Shown in pieces: positions 39,600-49,146 of a stretch of DNA of 64,000 nt. Source of the stretch: Lachnospiraceae bacterium (GTDB lineage Bacteria; Bacillota; Clostridia; Lachnospirales; Lachnospiraceae); contig JAETQH010000021.1 in NCBI GenBank assembly GCA_021770785.1, forward strand, positions 1 to 64,000, given 5' to 3'. Numbering within the stretch: position 1 is the first letter of the stretch; every line of letters starts with the position of its first letter. Position numbers and translations under genes: made by a program. The notes beneath the pieces were generated by a model. That model saw nothing but the letters and a program-made list of their open reading frames with translations. It made no database searches and had not been told where the DNA came from.

Positions 39600-39781
39600 T
39601 TTCCTACGTTTTTGACGCCTAGCCAAAGCTAGGTGGGTAACCGCACGTTGGTTTCTGCCTTCCACTGCTCGCGTACCCTAGGGTACTGATGGCTTGACAT
39701 CTGCCGTCGAATATAGGAATCCCATGAACGTAAATGTAGGTTCAAAAATGTAGGGTGTCGTACATCCCAGGCTGTTTCGTT
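39600..39781 (-). ncRNA. ssrS: Probable 6S RNA
   Basis: Sense RNA GCCTGGGATGTACGACACCCTACATTTTTGAACC...GTGCGGTTACCCACCTAGC..GGCTAGGC; closing pairing GCCTGG/CTAGGC; strong promoter upstream; no ORF. Confidence 0.62.
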
Positions 39782-39787
39782 AATCTT

Positions 39788-39816
39788 ATTATACTTTAAT
39801 ATGTCCCATTTCGCAA
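39788..39816 (-). promoter_or_regulatory. Sigma-A promoter of the candidate 6S RNA
   Basis: TTGCGA (39816-39811)-17 nt-TATAAT (39793-39788). Confidence 0.8.
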
Positions 39817-39907
39817 CTATTAATTAGTGCCAATTTTTATATAAATTCCAAATTTTTTTCCAATTTTAACAGCATGTAATAGTACGTATCTATTTAAAAA
39901 AAGACAG

Positions 39908-39935
39908 AACGGCATAGCTTTTCAGCTATGCCGCC
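39908..39935 (-). terminator. Terminator of pckA
   Basis: CGGCATAGC-tgaaaa-GCTATGCCG followed by T-rich tract. Confidence 0.75.
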
Positions 39936-39962
39936 CCTTTTTCCGCTATCTTTTTTATCTTC

Positions 39963-41687
39963 TTATAAAGAAGCTGCCTCATCAACCAGTTTCTTTAATG
40001 CTGCTAATGCTTCATCCGGAAGTTTATCGTAACCGTCTTTCTTGGTTGCGAAGCCTTCTACAGCGTCAACACGGTTCTGCATTGCATTCTTTAATGCTGC
40101 AACGTAGTCTTTATCCTGTAAGTTCGGAGTAAAATCTGCTGTCTTGCCAGACCAGTCGTACATGATTTCGATATCCTCGAATGGTCCCCATTTCTCGAAG
40201 TTTGCTTTACCTTCTACGATGGTCTCTAAGATACCTAAGGTATCAGCCGGTTTACATTTGGTTCCCATGAAGTCACCGGTATTTACGATGTAGCAAGCTA
40301 CGTTCTTCTCTTCTACTAACTTTTTGAACTTCTCGTAGTCGTTTACTAACGGATAGGTTCTGAATGGGTTAGCGTAAGGAACGATTCTTAATGCGTTAAG
40401 GTCTGTACCTGCTGCAACACGCTCTGCGGTAGAGGTCTTTGTTGCAAGGGTTGCACCCATAACAGATGCCAGAGCAGCGCCCTTTAATTTGATTACCGGC
40501 GGGATGGTCGGATCTTTCATAATCCAGAAGATTGCGTTTACAGGAGCATCAATCTTGTCCACACGGTTCGGAGACCATAATTTGGACTTGATAGCACGTC
40601 CGTTACCATTTCTGACATCCTCGGTTACTAACTGAACCTTGCCATTCTCGTCTAAGGTTGCGGAACAGTTCTGAGCAGATAATAAATACTCATTATCCGG
40701 ACAGCCTGTCGGGTAATCTGCAGTCTTATCGAAGTATGTAGGCTCTAATGCGATAGATGCACAGGTATCTGTGTTGATAATGAAAGCATCGTCATGAAGA
40801 ACCTTGATACCGCCGAATGCGTCATATTTTCCGCCGTGTTTTGCATGTGTCAAAGTAGATTTACCGGAACCTGATAAACCGTAAACAGATGCAACGAATT
40901 TCTTGCCTCCCTCAAGAGAGTACTCTTTCTGTCCGCCGTGGCAGGAAGCATAACCGTTTCTGTTTGCTAAAGCCCAAGCCATGGTTAAAGTACCTTTCTT
41001 GTGCTCTCCGAAGTATCTCATACCAAGGATTGCTGCACAGTTCTCGTTGGTATCGAAGTAGCATAAGGTTAATGGGTCGCTTAAGCAGCTGTAATCAACA
41101 TCCGGTGCATCATGCGGTGCCCACTGTGGGTCAGAGAAAATGTAGATATCCGGCTCTTTGCCATCTGCGATCGGTTTAGAGTTTTTGTACATTTTTACAT
41201 ATTCATCTGACATGTACTGGAAGTTTAACATCCAGTTGTAAAGGATATTCTCCTCTCCTTCCGGAATCAGAAGGTGTGCTTTTGCCATGAACTCCGGGTC
41301 AAGACCGATGTAGCACTCTGCATGGTACATGGTTTTCCATCTTGTCTCGTAAACAGCATCCATAACTACCTTGTCAAGTTTTGTATCGTCAACACCCGGT
41401 TCACCTTTGATACGGCGGGCAGCTGCGTAACGTCCTGTTACAGCGCCATCGTTGAATAATAAAACTTTTGCGTCTTTCTCAAGACCAAAGGTTTCACCAT
41501 CTTTAATCGGCATATCGGTTACGATGGTTCCCGGTGAGTTCTTTGCTAACTCATAAGCCTCTTTTAAAGTGTTTACTTTTACGACATTGTTGCCGTAGAA
41601 AGCAGCTTCGATGATGGAACGTGTTTTGGAAAAACCAACTTTTCCCGCGCCAATCTCGTTAATTGGATAGTATGCTTTTGTTGACAT
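39963..41687 (-). CDS. pckA: Phosphoenolpyruvate carboxykinase (ATP-type)
   Basis: 'SVYGLSGSGKSTLTH', 'HDDAFIINTDT', 'TSTAERVAAGTDLNALRIVPYANPFRTYPL'. Confidence 0.92.
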   Translation of the reverse strand: MSTKAYYPINEIGAGKVGFSKTRSIIEAAFYGNNVVKVNTLKEAYELAKNSPGTIVTDMPIKDGETFGLEKDAKVLLFNDGAVTGRYAAARRIKGEPGVDDTKLDKVVMDAVYETRWKTMYHAECYIGLDPEFMAKAHLLIPEGEENILYNWMLNFQYMSDEYVKMYKNSKPIADGKEPDIYIFSDPQWAPHDAPDVDYSCLSDPLTLCYFDTNENCAAILGMRYFGEHKKGTLTMAWALANRNGYASCHGGQKEYSLEGGKKFVASVYGLSGSGKSTLTHAKHGGKYDAFGGIKVLHDDAFIINTDTCASIALEPTYFDKTADYPTGCPDNEYLLSAQNCSATLDENGKVQLVTEDVRNGNGRAIKSKLWSPNRVDKIDAPVNAIFWIMKDPTIPPVIKLKGAALASVMGATLATKTSTAERVAAGTDLNALRIVPYANPFRTYPLVNDYEKFKKLVEEKNVACYIVNTGDFMGTKCKPADTLGILETIVEGKANFEKWGPFEDIEIMYDWSGKTADFTPNLQDKDYVAALKNAMQNRVDAVEGFATKKDGYDKLPDEALAALKKLVDEAASL

Positions 41688-41813
41688 TCTAAATTCCTCC
41701 TTATAAGAAATAAATAGATAGCAAATTCAAAAATTCCGCTAATATAAATAATACACTATGTTATTTTTTTGTCAATCAATTTTCGCTAAAAAACGCAAAC
41801 TTTTTTAGAAGCG

Positions 41814-42227
41814 TTACGAAGTTCCTGCCTTTGCCAAATCCTCCTTGGTAAACCCTCCCGGCAGGAGTTCTTCTAGGGTGTATTCTCTCATATCTTCTTC
41901 GTTATTTACCAGAAAAATCTTAAACTCCGCCGGACTGCAGAACTCCGCCATTACCTGTCGGCAGACACCGCAGGGATATACATAGTCATCTGCATCCCCG
42001 GTAATAGCGATTGCCGTAAACTCCAATTCGCCCTCAGATACCGCTTTAAAAAATGCGGTTCGCTCCGCACAATTTGTGGGTGTATATGCTGCATTTTCAA
42101 TATTGCATCCTCTGTATATTTTTCCGCTTTTAGTCAGAAGCGCTGCCCCTACCCGGAAATGGGAATATGGCACATACGCGTTCTCTTTCGCTGCAATGGC
42201 TTCTTTTGCCAGGGCTTTTTTGTCCAT
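41814..42227 (-). CDS. cdd: Cytidine deaminase
   Basis: 'AYVPYSHFRVGAAL', 'GCNIENAAYTPTNCAERTAFFKA', 'PCGVCRQVMAEF'. Confidence 0.96.
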   Translation of the reverse strand: MDKKALAKEAIAAKENAYVPYSHFRVGAALLTKSGKIYRGCNIENAAYTPTNCAERTAFFKAVSEGELEFTAIAITGDADDYVYPCGVCRQVMAEFCSPAEFKIFLVNNEEDMREYTLEELLPGGFTKEDLAKAGTS

Positions 42228-42420
42228 TCTCCTTCCTCCCTCTTCTCTATATATGCTGCATGTCCTAATTGTACCCCTCTTTTTACGGATTGAAAAGGAA
42301 CATCTTCTAAATTTTTCATAAAAATCATTCCTTTCTCTTGTATAAAAATAAATACATATGTTATGATAAGTTTATTCTTTATTTTGATAAAGCATAAAAA
42401 ATTAATAAAGGAGGGCTACT

Positions 42421-43785
42421 ATGGCTACAAATCGTTTTTGCGAAATCACCCCCGAATTGCAGCATCTTGCTACTTTGAGTGAGCAATGTTCCAAAATCGA
42501 CCCGGAGCTTTACAACCAATACGATGTAAAACGCGGGCTTCGTGATATAAATGGAAAAGGTGTTTTAGTCGGACTTACGGAAATATCTGAGGTTTCCTCC
42601 ACCAAAGAGGTTGACGGTAAGATGGTACCGGCGGATGGTGAATTGTATTACAGAGGCTACAATGTCAGGGACATTATTCAGGGAAGTTCCGAAAGCAGTC
42701 ACTTTGGTTTCGAAGAATGCACCTATCTTCTTCTCTTCGGAAAACTTCCAAACAGTAAAGAACTCTCGAATTTTACACAAATGCTCAGTGAATACCGTAC
42801 CCTTCCTACCAGTTTCGTAAGAGACATTATTATGAAAGCTCCCAGCAGGGATATGATGAATACCTTAGCAAGAAGCGTTCTTACCCTTTATTCCTATGAT
42901 GATATGGCAGATGATATTTCTCTTCCCAACGTATTAAGGCAGTGCTTACAGTTAATCAGTCTTTTCCCCCTGCTGTCGGTTTACGGCTATCAGGCATATG
43001 AACATTACCACAATGGCGCAAGTCTTTTTATTCATCCACCAAAACCGGAATACTCCACTGCGGAAAATATTTTACATATTTTAAGGGCAGACAGCCAGTT
43101 TTCCCCACTGGAGGCAAAACTGCTGGATATTGCTTTGATTTTGCATATGGAGCACGGCGGCGGTAATAACTCTACATTTACCACTCACCTGGTTTCCTCT
43201 TCCGGTACGGATACTTACTCTGCCATTGCAGCTTCTTTAGGCTCCTTAAAAGGACCAAAACACGGCGGTGCAAACATCAAGGTGGTACGGATGTTTGAGG
43301 ATATGAAGGCAAACCTTTCCGACTGGAGCGATGAAGAGGAAATCAGCCGTTATTTAAGGGCACTGCTTCACAAGGAAGCCTTTGACAAGGCAGGCCTTAT
43401 CTATGGTATGGGACACGCAGTTTATTCCCTTTCCGATCCCCGTGCCCGGATTTTCCGCCGTTTCGTAGAGCGCTTATCTGCAGAAAAGGGTCAGGAGAAG
43501 GAATTTGCTCTTTATGCTTCCGTGGAGCGCCTCGCACCGCAGATTATCGCAGAAGAACGCAAGATTTATAAGGGTGTCAGCCCCAACGTGGACTTTTTCA
43601 GTGGCTTCGCTTATTCCATGTTAGGACTTCCGGTGGAGCTTTACACACCGATTTTCGCCATCGCACGTATTTCCGGATGGAGTGCACACCGCCTCGAAGA
43701 GGTTGCCATCAACGGAAAAATCATGCGTCCCGCCTACAAAAATGTGGGGGAACACAAGAAATTTATTCCGCTAAACGAGCGTTAA
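42421..43785 (+). CDS. gltA: Citrate synthase (Si-type, GltA family)
   Basis: 'LYYRGYNVRDIIQ', 'LHMEHGGGNNSTFTTHLVSSSGTDTYSAIAASLGSLKGPKHGGAN', 'PNVDFFSGF'. Confidence 0.95.
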   Translation: MATNRFCEITPELQHLATLSEQCSKIDPELYNQYDVKRGLRDINGKGVLVGLTEISEVSSTKEVDGKMVPADGELYYRGYNVRDIIQGSSESSHFGFEECTYLLLFGKLPNSKELSNFTQMLSEYRTLPTSFVRDIIMKAPSRDMMNTLARSVLTLYSYDDMADDISLPNVLRQCLQLISLFPLLSVYGYQAYEHYHNGASLFIHPPKPEYSTAENILHILRADSQFSPLEAKLLDIALILHMEHGGGNNSTFTTHLVSSSGTDTYSAIAASLGSLKGPKHGGANIKVVRMFEDMKANLSDWSDEEEISRYLRALLHKEAFDKAGLIYGMGHAVYSLSDPRARIFRRFVERLSAEKGQEKEFALYASVERLAPQIIAEERKIYKGVSPNVDFFSGFAYSMLGLPVELYTPIFAIARISGWSAHRLEEVAINGKIMRPAYKNVGEHKKFIPLNER

Positions 43786-43887
43786 ACCGTTTAGGGTGCC
43801 GATTGTACATTCCCCGGATGATTTTATATCATTAGGAAATTAGTGCTTTCGTTCACTAACGTAATAAGATCTTTCCTAAAATAAAAG

Positions 43888-43925
43888 AACGAGAAAACCG
43901 CGATTTGCGATTTTCTCGTTTTTTA
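43888..43925. terminator. Intrinsic terminator downstream of gltA
   Basis: AACGAGAAAA-ccgcgatttgcga-TTTTCTCGTTTTTT. Confidence 0.88.
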
Positions 43926-43996
43926 TACCCTATGCCTCATTTTTTCCGGACTTTCGGACAAAGGCTTCAAAGAGCGGCAGATAAAATTCTTTTCTG

Positions 43997-44341
43997 CTAG
44001 AATTTTGACAGATATTTATCTCTTGCGGCACCTAACTCCCGCCAGAACCAAAAAAACACCGCCAAAAATACCAGAAGTTCCACATATTTCAGCTTTCCCA
44101 GTTCCATCACCAGTTCATTTACCAGCCCAAGCAATCCCACAACTGACATAACCACGCCAAGTACCACCTCTTTCCAATAAATAAAGGAAATGAAGTTTTT
44201 CTTATTTTTACACTTTTTTAATTCCTCCTCTGCCAACAGCAGCGGACTGATTTCTCCTGTTTTTTTCATTTTCATTCCTGCCGCCGCCATATATCCCCCG
44301 ACTGCTGTCACGATAATATGAAATAGTAACATTATGTTCAT
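43997..44341 (-). CDS. Hypothetical membrane protein
   Basis: Hydrophobic segments in MNIMLLFHIIVTAVGGYMAAAG...; GGGGAG upstream. Confidence 0.6.
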   Translation of the reverse strand: MNIMLLFHIIVTAVGGYMAAAGMKMKKTGEISPLLLAEEELKKCKNKKNFISFIYWKEVVLGVVMSVVGLLGLVNELVMELGKLKYVELLVFLAVFFWFWRELGAARDKYLSKF

Positions 44342-44521
44342 TTTTTCTTTTTCTCCCCTCATTTTTTGTTATAATTATAGTCTTTCGACAGCCCCTGTGC
44401 AAGAAACCTACATAAATTTATCATAAAATAGGACATTTTTCCTCCATAATCATTGAACTATTTTTCCAATTAGTGTAGAATAGGTTGTAGATATAAATTT
44501 AGAAGATGGGGGAAATAAACC

Positions 44522-44899
44522 ATGATATTAGATGATGCGAAAATTCTGATTGGAGATGATTCTATTCTTGCGAGGAAACAAATAAAGGATATGATTTCAA
44601 AATTCGGCTCACCAATTTTCTTAGAAGCCTCAAATGGACAGGATTGTATTGATATTTATAAAAAAGAACAACCGACGCTCGTCTTTCTTGATATTGTAAT
44701 GCCAGTAAAAGATGGCAATGCTGCGATTCAGGAAATTATAGATTTTGATAAAAATGCCTCTATTGTCGTTGTTTCTTCCGTTGGAACACGTTCCCAGCTT
44801 CGTTCCGCCATCGAAGCCGGCGCAAAGGATTTTATCCAGAAGCCGTTAAAGGGTGTAGATATCCAACACATTATTACTTCCAGATTTGAAAGGAGCTAA
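44522..44899 (+). CDS. CheY-like single-domain response regulator
   Basis: 'ILIGDDSILARKQIKDMI', 'LVFLDIVMPVKDGNAAIQEI', 'KDFIQKPLKG'. Confidence 0.92.
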   Translation: MILDDAKILIGDDSILARKQIKDMISKFGSPIFLEASNGQDCIDIYKKEQPTLVFLDIVMPVKDGNAAIQEIIDFDKNASIVVVSSVGTRSQLRSAIEAGAKDFIQKPLKGVDIQHIITSRFERS

Positions 44900-44901
44900 A
44901 T

Positions 44902-45795
44902 ATGTACGCTCAGTTTTTTGGTAACTATTTACTTTCACACGGTGTTATCACGGAGACCCAACTGCTCTCCGCCATCCAAAAAAAGTCCGCCGCACATATG
45001 AAGCTCGGAACTTTGGCGATATACGCCGGCTATATGACAGCAAATGAGGTAGACCAGATTGTAATCATGCAGACCCATCAGGACGCACGTTTCGGAGAGC
45101 TGGCAATTAAAGAAGGCTATCTCACCGAAACCCAGGTTACGGATTTGCTCAAGTCCCAGACACCGGACTTTCTGCAGCTAGGACAAACCTTGATGGATGA
45201 AAAAATTATTGACAATCAACAGCTCCAGTCCCTGATTATTGACTACCAGTCAGAAAATGAAATCTATGAGGAAGATTATTCCAATGAGACAAGGGAAAAT
45301 ATCAATCATTTGGTAGAGAATTTCTTCGTAATTGCAGAACGCTCCCTCTCTTCTTTTGAGGTATCTTTTATCCGTCTGCTCTTTACGAATCTTGTCCGGT
45401 TTATCGGAGATGATTTTACTCCGGTTTCCCCGTATTGCTGTAAAGAGTACCCGACAAACTATTGTATTTCCCAGCGTATCAACGGGCATTTTTCTGTGAG
45501 GACTTATATTGATATGCCGGAAACAGCCTGCATTGAATTTGCCTCCAGATATGTAAGGGAAGAATTTACTGCTTTCGATGAGTATGTGCAGTCCTCTCTG
45601 GAAGATTTCTTAAATCTTCACAACGGTCTGTTCAATGTAAATATCTCCAACGATTACTCCATTGAGCTGGCGTTAGAGCCGCCGCAGACGGAGACGGACG
45701 AGCTCCTTACCTTCCAGACAGAGACTTTCCTTCTTCCGATTGTCTATCCATTTGGAACCATTCATTTTATCTTTGAGATTTTTAAATCAGAATAA
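44902..45795 (+). CDS. GspE/MshE-N-terminal-like repeats fused to CheX-like domain
   Basis: N-terminal 'LLSHGVITETQLLSAIQKK...LGTLAIYAGYMTANEVDQIV' repeated as 'FGELAIKEGYLTETQVTDLL'; C-terminal CheX-like; 2 bp after the CheY gene. Confidence 0.68.
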   Translation: MYAQFFGNYLLSHGVITETQLLSAIQKKSAAHMKLGTLAIYAGYMTANEVDQIVIMQTHQDARFGELAIKEGYLTETQVTDLLKSQTPDFLQLGQTLMDEKIIDNQQLQSLIIDYQSENEIYEEDYSNETRENINHLVENFFVIAERSLSSFEVSFIRLLFTNLVRFIGDDFTPVSPYCCKEYPTNYCISQRINGHFSVRTYIDMPETACIEFASRYVREEFTAFDEYVQSSLEDFLNLHNGLFNVNISNDYSIELALEPPQTETDELLTFQTETFLLPIVYPFGTIHFIFEIFKSE

Positions 45796-45805
45796 AATAC
45801 ATGTT

Positions 45806-45841
45806 GCAAAAAGTACCGGGGGTAGGCCTGGTGCTTTTTGC
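45806..45841 (+). terminator. Terminator downstream of the CheY/CheX-like pair
   Basis: GCAAAAAGTACC...GGTGCTTTTTGC. Confidence 0.75.
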
Positions 45842-45903
45842 TTTATAGGATTCGGTGGGCAAAAAGGGGGGAGGATAAGGGGTATGAGGCGGATTGCATA
45901 AAG

Positions 45904-45947
45904 AAAGGACAGGAAAAAATGCGATAATCATTTTTTCCTGTCTTTCC
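45904..45947 (-). terminator. Terminator downstream of thrC
   Basis: AAAGACAGGAAAAAATG-N7-CATTTTTTCCTGTC. Confidence 0.8.
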
Positions 45948-45980
45948 AAAGTTTAATGGTTGCTTCGTGATGGTTATAAT

Positions 45981-47483
45981 TTACATGCCAAGGAATTTTT
46001 TCACTACCTGCGGCATCTCTTCCACTTCGCAGACGGTATTGTGACGCACCTCTGCAGTTCTGAGTTCTTCTACTGCCTGAGGTACTTTCACATTTCCAAT
46101 GCGGCTTAATTCGTCTACCAGCTCAAATTCTCCTAAACTGTCATATTTTGAATCGATGGCGCTCATGACGCTTCTGTTGAATTTGAAGGGGCTTGCGGTG
46201 GAGGCAATTACGGTCTTTGTTTCGGTGTCATTGGTGTCCTTTTTATATTTCTTATAAACTCCTGCCGCTACTGCCGTGTGAGTGTCAATAATATAGCCGG
46301 TCTTTTCGTACAAATCACGGATTGTCTCTGCGGTCTCTGCCTCGCTGGTATAATTTCCGTAGAAATCGGAAAGCTGCGCTTTCATCTCCGGCGTAATCTC
46401 GTATTTTCCGGTGGCAGAAAGGCTCTTCATCAGCTCTGCATTTTTGGTTGCATCCTCTCCTGCAATGCGGTAAATGAGACGCTCTAGGTTGCTGGAAATC
46501 AAAATATCCATGGACGGGGAGCTAGTCAGCATAAACTCTCTGTTTTTATCGTAAGTTCCGGTGGAGAAGAAATCAAACAATACTTTGTTCTCATTGGAGG
46601 CACAGATTAATTTTGCCACCGGAAGTCCCATATTCTTTGCGTAGAAAGCCGCTAAGATATTTCCAAAGTTTCCGGTAGGAACTACGATATTGATTTTCTC
46701 GTCCTTTGCAATGACGCCACCTTCATACATTTTTGCGTAAGCATAGACATAGTAAGCAATCTGCGGAACCAGACGTCCGATGTTGATGGAGTTTGCAGAA
46801 GAAAACTGGTAGCCGGCTGCGTCCATCTCTTTTGCCAAAGCGTCATCGGAAAACATTTGTTTTACTCCGGTCTGTGCCTGGTCAAAGTTTCCGTGGATAC
46901 CTACCACATGGGTGTTTTCCCCCTTCTGGGTAACCATCTGCTTCTCCTGAATAGGGCTGACACCGTTTTTCGGATAAAATACTACAATCTTTGTTCCCTT
47001 CACATCGGCAAAACCCGCCAGAGCAGCCTTTCCGGTATCTCCGGAGGTGGCGGTCAAAATAACAATGTCGTTTTTCACCTGATTTTTTCGCGCTGCGGTA
47101 ATCAGCAGATGAGGTAAAATAGACAATGCCATATCTTTAAAAGCAATCGTCGGACCATGGAACAGCTCTAAATAATAAGCGCCGTCTGCATTTACCAGCG
47201 GAGCAATTTCTTCCGTATCAAATTTGCTGTCATAAGCGGAAGCAATACAGTGTTTCAGTTCTTCCTCCGTAAAGTCTGTCAAAAACAGCTTTAACACTTC
47301 ATAGGCAGCCTCCTGATAGGACATCTGCGCCAAAGCATCCATATCCACATCCAGAGACGGAATCGCTGTGGGAACATACAGCCCTCCGTCCTTTGCCAGA
47401 CCCTTTAAAATTGCCTGGGAAGCCGTTACTCTTTCCCCGGCATCTCTTGTATTTGCATACATCAATTCCATTTTATCCTCCAT
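45981..47483 (-). CDS. thrC: Threonine synthase
   Basis: 'FHGPTIAFKDMALSILPHLL', 'ILTATSGDTGKAALAGF'. Confidence 0.95.
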   Translation of the reverse strand: MEDKMELMYANTRDAGERVTASQAILKGLAKDGGLYVPTAIPSLDVDMDALAQMSYQEAAYEVLKLFLTDFTEEELKHCIASAYDSKFDTEEIAPLVNADGAYYLELFHGPTIAFKDMALSILPHLLITAARKNQVKNDIVILTATSGDTGKAALAGFADVKGTKIVVFYPKNGVSPIQEKQMVTQKGENTHVVGIHGNFDQAQTGVKQMFSDDALAKEMDAAGYQFSSANSINIGRLVPQIAYYVYAYAKMYEGGVIAKDEKINIVVPTGNFGNILAAFYAKNMGLPVAKLICASNENKVLFDFFSTGTYDKNREFMLTSSPSMDILISSNLERLIYRIAGEDATKNAELMKSLSATGKYEITPEMKAQLSDFYGNYTSEAETAETIRDLYEKTGYIIDTHTAVAAGVYKKYKKDTNDTETKTVIASTASPFKFNRSVMSAIDSKYDSLGEFELVDELSRIGNVKVPQAVEELRTAEVRHNTVCEVEEMPQVVKKFLGM

Positions 47484-47670
47484 TCTGCGCCATTTTACGC
47501 ATCTTAAGTTTTATCATACATTTTTTCCTGCACAACATTATATAAGAAAGAACACATCTGTGTCAATGTATTCTTGCATTCCATTTTCACTCATGCTATT
47601 CTATAAGTATCATTACCCTGCACTACGGTGCATAGTAACAAATCACAATTTTGCTTACAAAGGAGAATCT

Positions 47671-48477
47671 ATGCTTCCCGGTGTTTATCTTGCAAAACAA
47701 AAAGACGGTACGGTATACTACCGCTCCAGCATTAATTTTATGAATAAACATATCAGCCTCGGCAGCTTTCCCACGGAGGAAGATGCCCATACTGCTTATT
47801 TAGAGGCATCCGCCCTTTTGACGGATACTGCCATAAACCTGGACAACTGTACGTCCAAACTCCATCTGCTCTTCCATGATAAAATCGTAGTGCTCCTTAA
47901 TTTCCGGGACAACCGCCTTTATTTTAAAAATCCCATTTACTTAAGAAAAGGCTATTTCAGCTACTTTCTTTCCGCAGGGCTGGAGCTGAAATTTGATATC
48001 GACGATTTATTTTATTACGCCAGCCATAAAATCCAGAAACGGCAGGGACATCTTTTTGTCAATGATTACGGCATGCAGTACTCTATCCTCTCCCGCTACG
48101 GAATCCGCCCCTATGCGGTGGCAGGGCGGGACTACCAGTTTGCCAACGGGGACGATACGGACTACCGTTATGCGAACCTTATCATCCGGAACCATTACCA
48201 CGGCGTCCTGCAGTACCAGAAAAAAGGGCTGACAAAATACCGCACCGTTATCCATATCAACGGCAATTTTATCATCGGAACCTATTCTGGCGAGGAAAAG
48301 GCGGCCATCGCCTACAACAAGGCGGCCGATTTAGCCAAAGCCGCTGGAATCAACCGGAATTTCCCGGAAAACTATATTGACAATATTTCCCCCAAAGAAT
48401 ATGCGGAAATCTATACGAAATTAAAAATTTCCAAACGCTATCTGACCTATTTGGAAACCTGCCGGACCAAACGATAA
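47671..48477 (+). CDS. AP2-like / degenerate HNH-like / AP2-like protein
   Basis: 'LPGVYLAKQKDGTVYYRSSINFMNKHISLGSFPTEEDAHTAYLEA' and 'YHGVLQYQKKGLTKYRTVIHINGNFIIGTYSGEEKAAIAYNKAADLA' flank 'GDDTDYRYANLIIRNH'; RBS AAGGAG before 47671. Confidence 0.7.
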   Translation: MLPGVYLAKQKDGTVYYRSSINFMNKHISLGSFPTEEDAHTAYLEASALLTDTAINLDNCTSKLHLLFHDKIVVLLNFRDNRLYFKNPIYLRKGYFSYFLSAGLELKFDIDDLFYYASHKIQKRQGHLFVNDYGMQYSILSRYGIRPYAVAGRDYQFANGDDTDYRYANLIIRNHYHGVLQYQKKGLTKYRTVIHINGNFIIGTYSGEEKAAIAYNKAADLAKAAGINRNFPENYIDNISPKEYAEIYTKLKISKRYLTYLETCRTKR

Positions 48478-48509
48478 CTACTGTCTGGTACAAAATCCCC
48501 TCTGACAGA

Positions 48510-48540
48510 AAAACTACGGGGCTGTCTTGCGGCAGCCCCA
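48510..48540 (-). terminator. Probable terminator downstream of leuD
   Basis: GGGGCTG-ccgcaaga-CAGCCCC then gtagttttt. Confidence 0.55.
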
Positions 48541-48584
48541 GAGCATTCTTTCTGATAACAGAAAATTTATGAAATATATTCCTG

Positions 48585-49073
48585 CTATTTTTGATTAATG
48601 TAATTCACCAATCCCTCGCAGTCGATAATCTTCTGCATAAACGGCGGAAACGCCTGACCCTGGAATGTCTTTCCGGTTGTGATATCCGTAATGACTCCAG
48701 TGTCAAAATTCACTTCTACCTCGTCTCCTGCATTGATTGCCGCTGCCGCCTCCGGGCATTCGATAATCGGAAGTCCGATATTGATGGCATTGCGGTAAAA
48801 GATACGTGCAAAGGTTTCTGCAATGACACAGCTGACGCCCGCCGCCTTGATGGCAAGGGGTGCATGTTCTCTGGAAGAACCACAGCCAAAGTTTTTATTG
48901 GCAACGATAATATCTCCCTCTGTCATTTTTTTCACAAAATCCGCATCGATATCTTCCATACAATGGGTTGCGAGCTCCTTCGGGTCAGAAGAATTTAAGT
49001 ATCTCGCAGGGATAATGACGTCTGTATCGACGTTATCTCCATATTTGAACACATGACCTTTTGCTGCTTTCAT
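48585..49073 (-). CDS. leuD: 3-isopropylmalate dehydratase small subunit
   Basis: [35 protein letters not shown]; '[19 protein letters not shown]'. Confidence 0.94.
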   Translation of the reverse strand: MKAAKGHVFKYGDNVDTDVIIPARYLNSSDPKELATHCMEDIDADFVKKMTEGDIIVANKNFGCGSSREHAPLAIKAAGVSCVIAETFARIFYRNAINIGLPIIECPEAAAAINAGDEVEVNFDTGVITDITTGKTFQGQAFPPFMQKIIDCEGLVNYINQK

Positions 49074-49146
49074 GTTTTTTCTCCTTTTTTCATAATAGGA
49101 AATTGCATTCTGCAACTTTTCCTGCAAATTCAATCCGCCGGGTTTT

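Noticed and set aside
39294-39665. N-terminal 124 aa of the 37074..39665 ORF as part of the SpoIID-family protein
   Set aside because: Low-complexity repeats and extension into the candidate 6S RNA; MKQRRNTK at 39293 gives a normal signal/TM start. Reported as a repeat instead.
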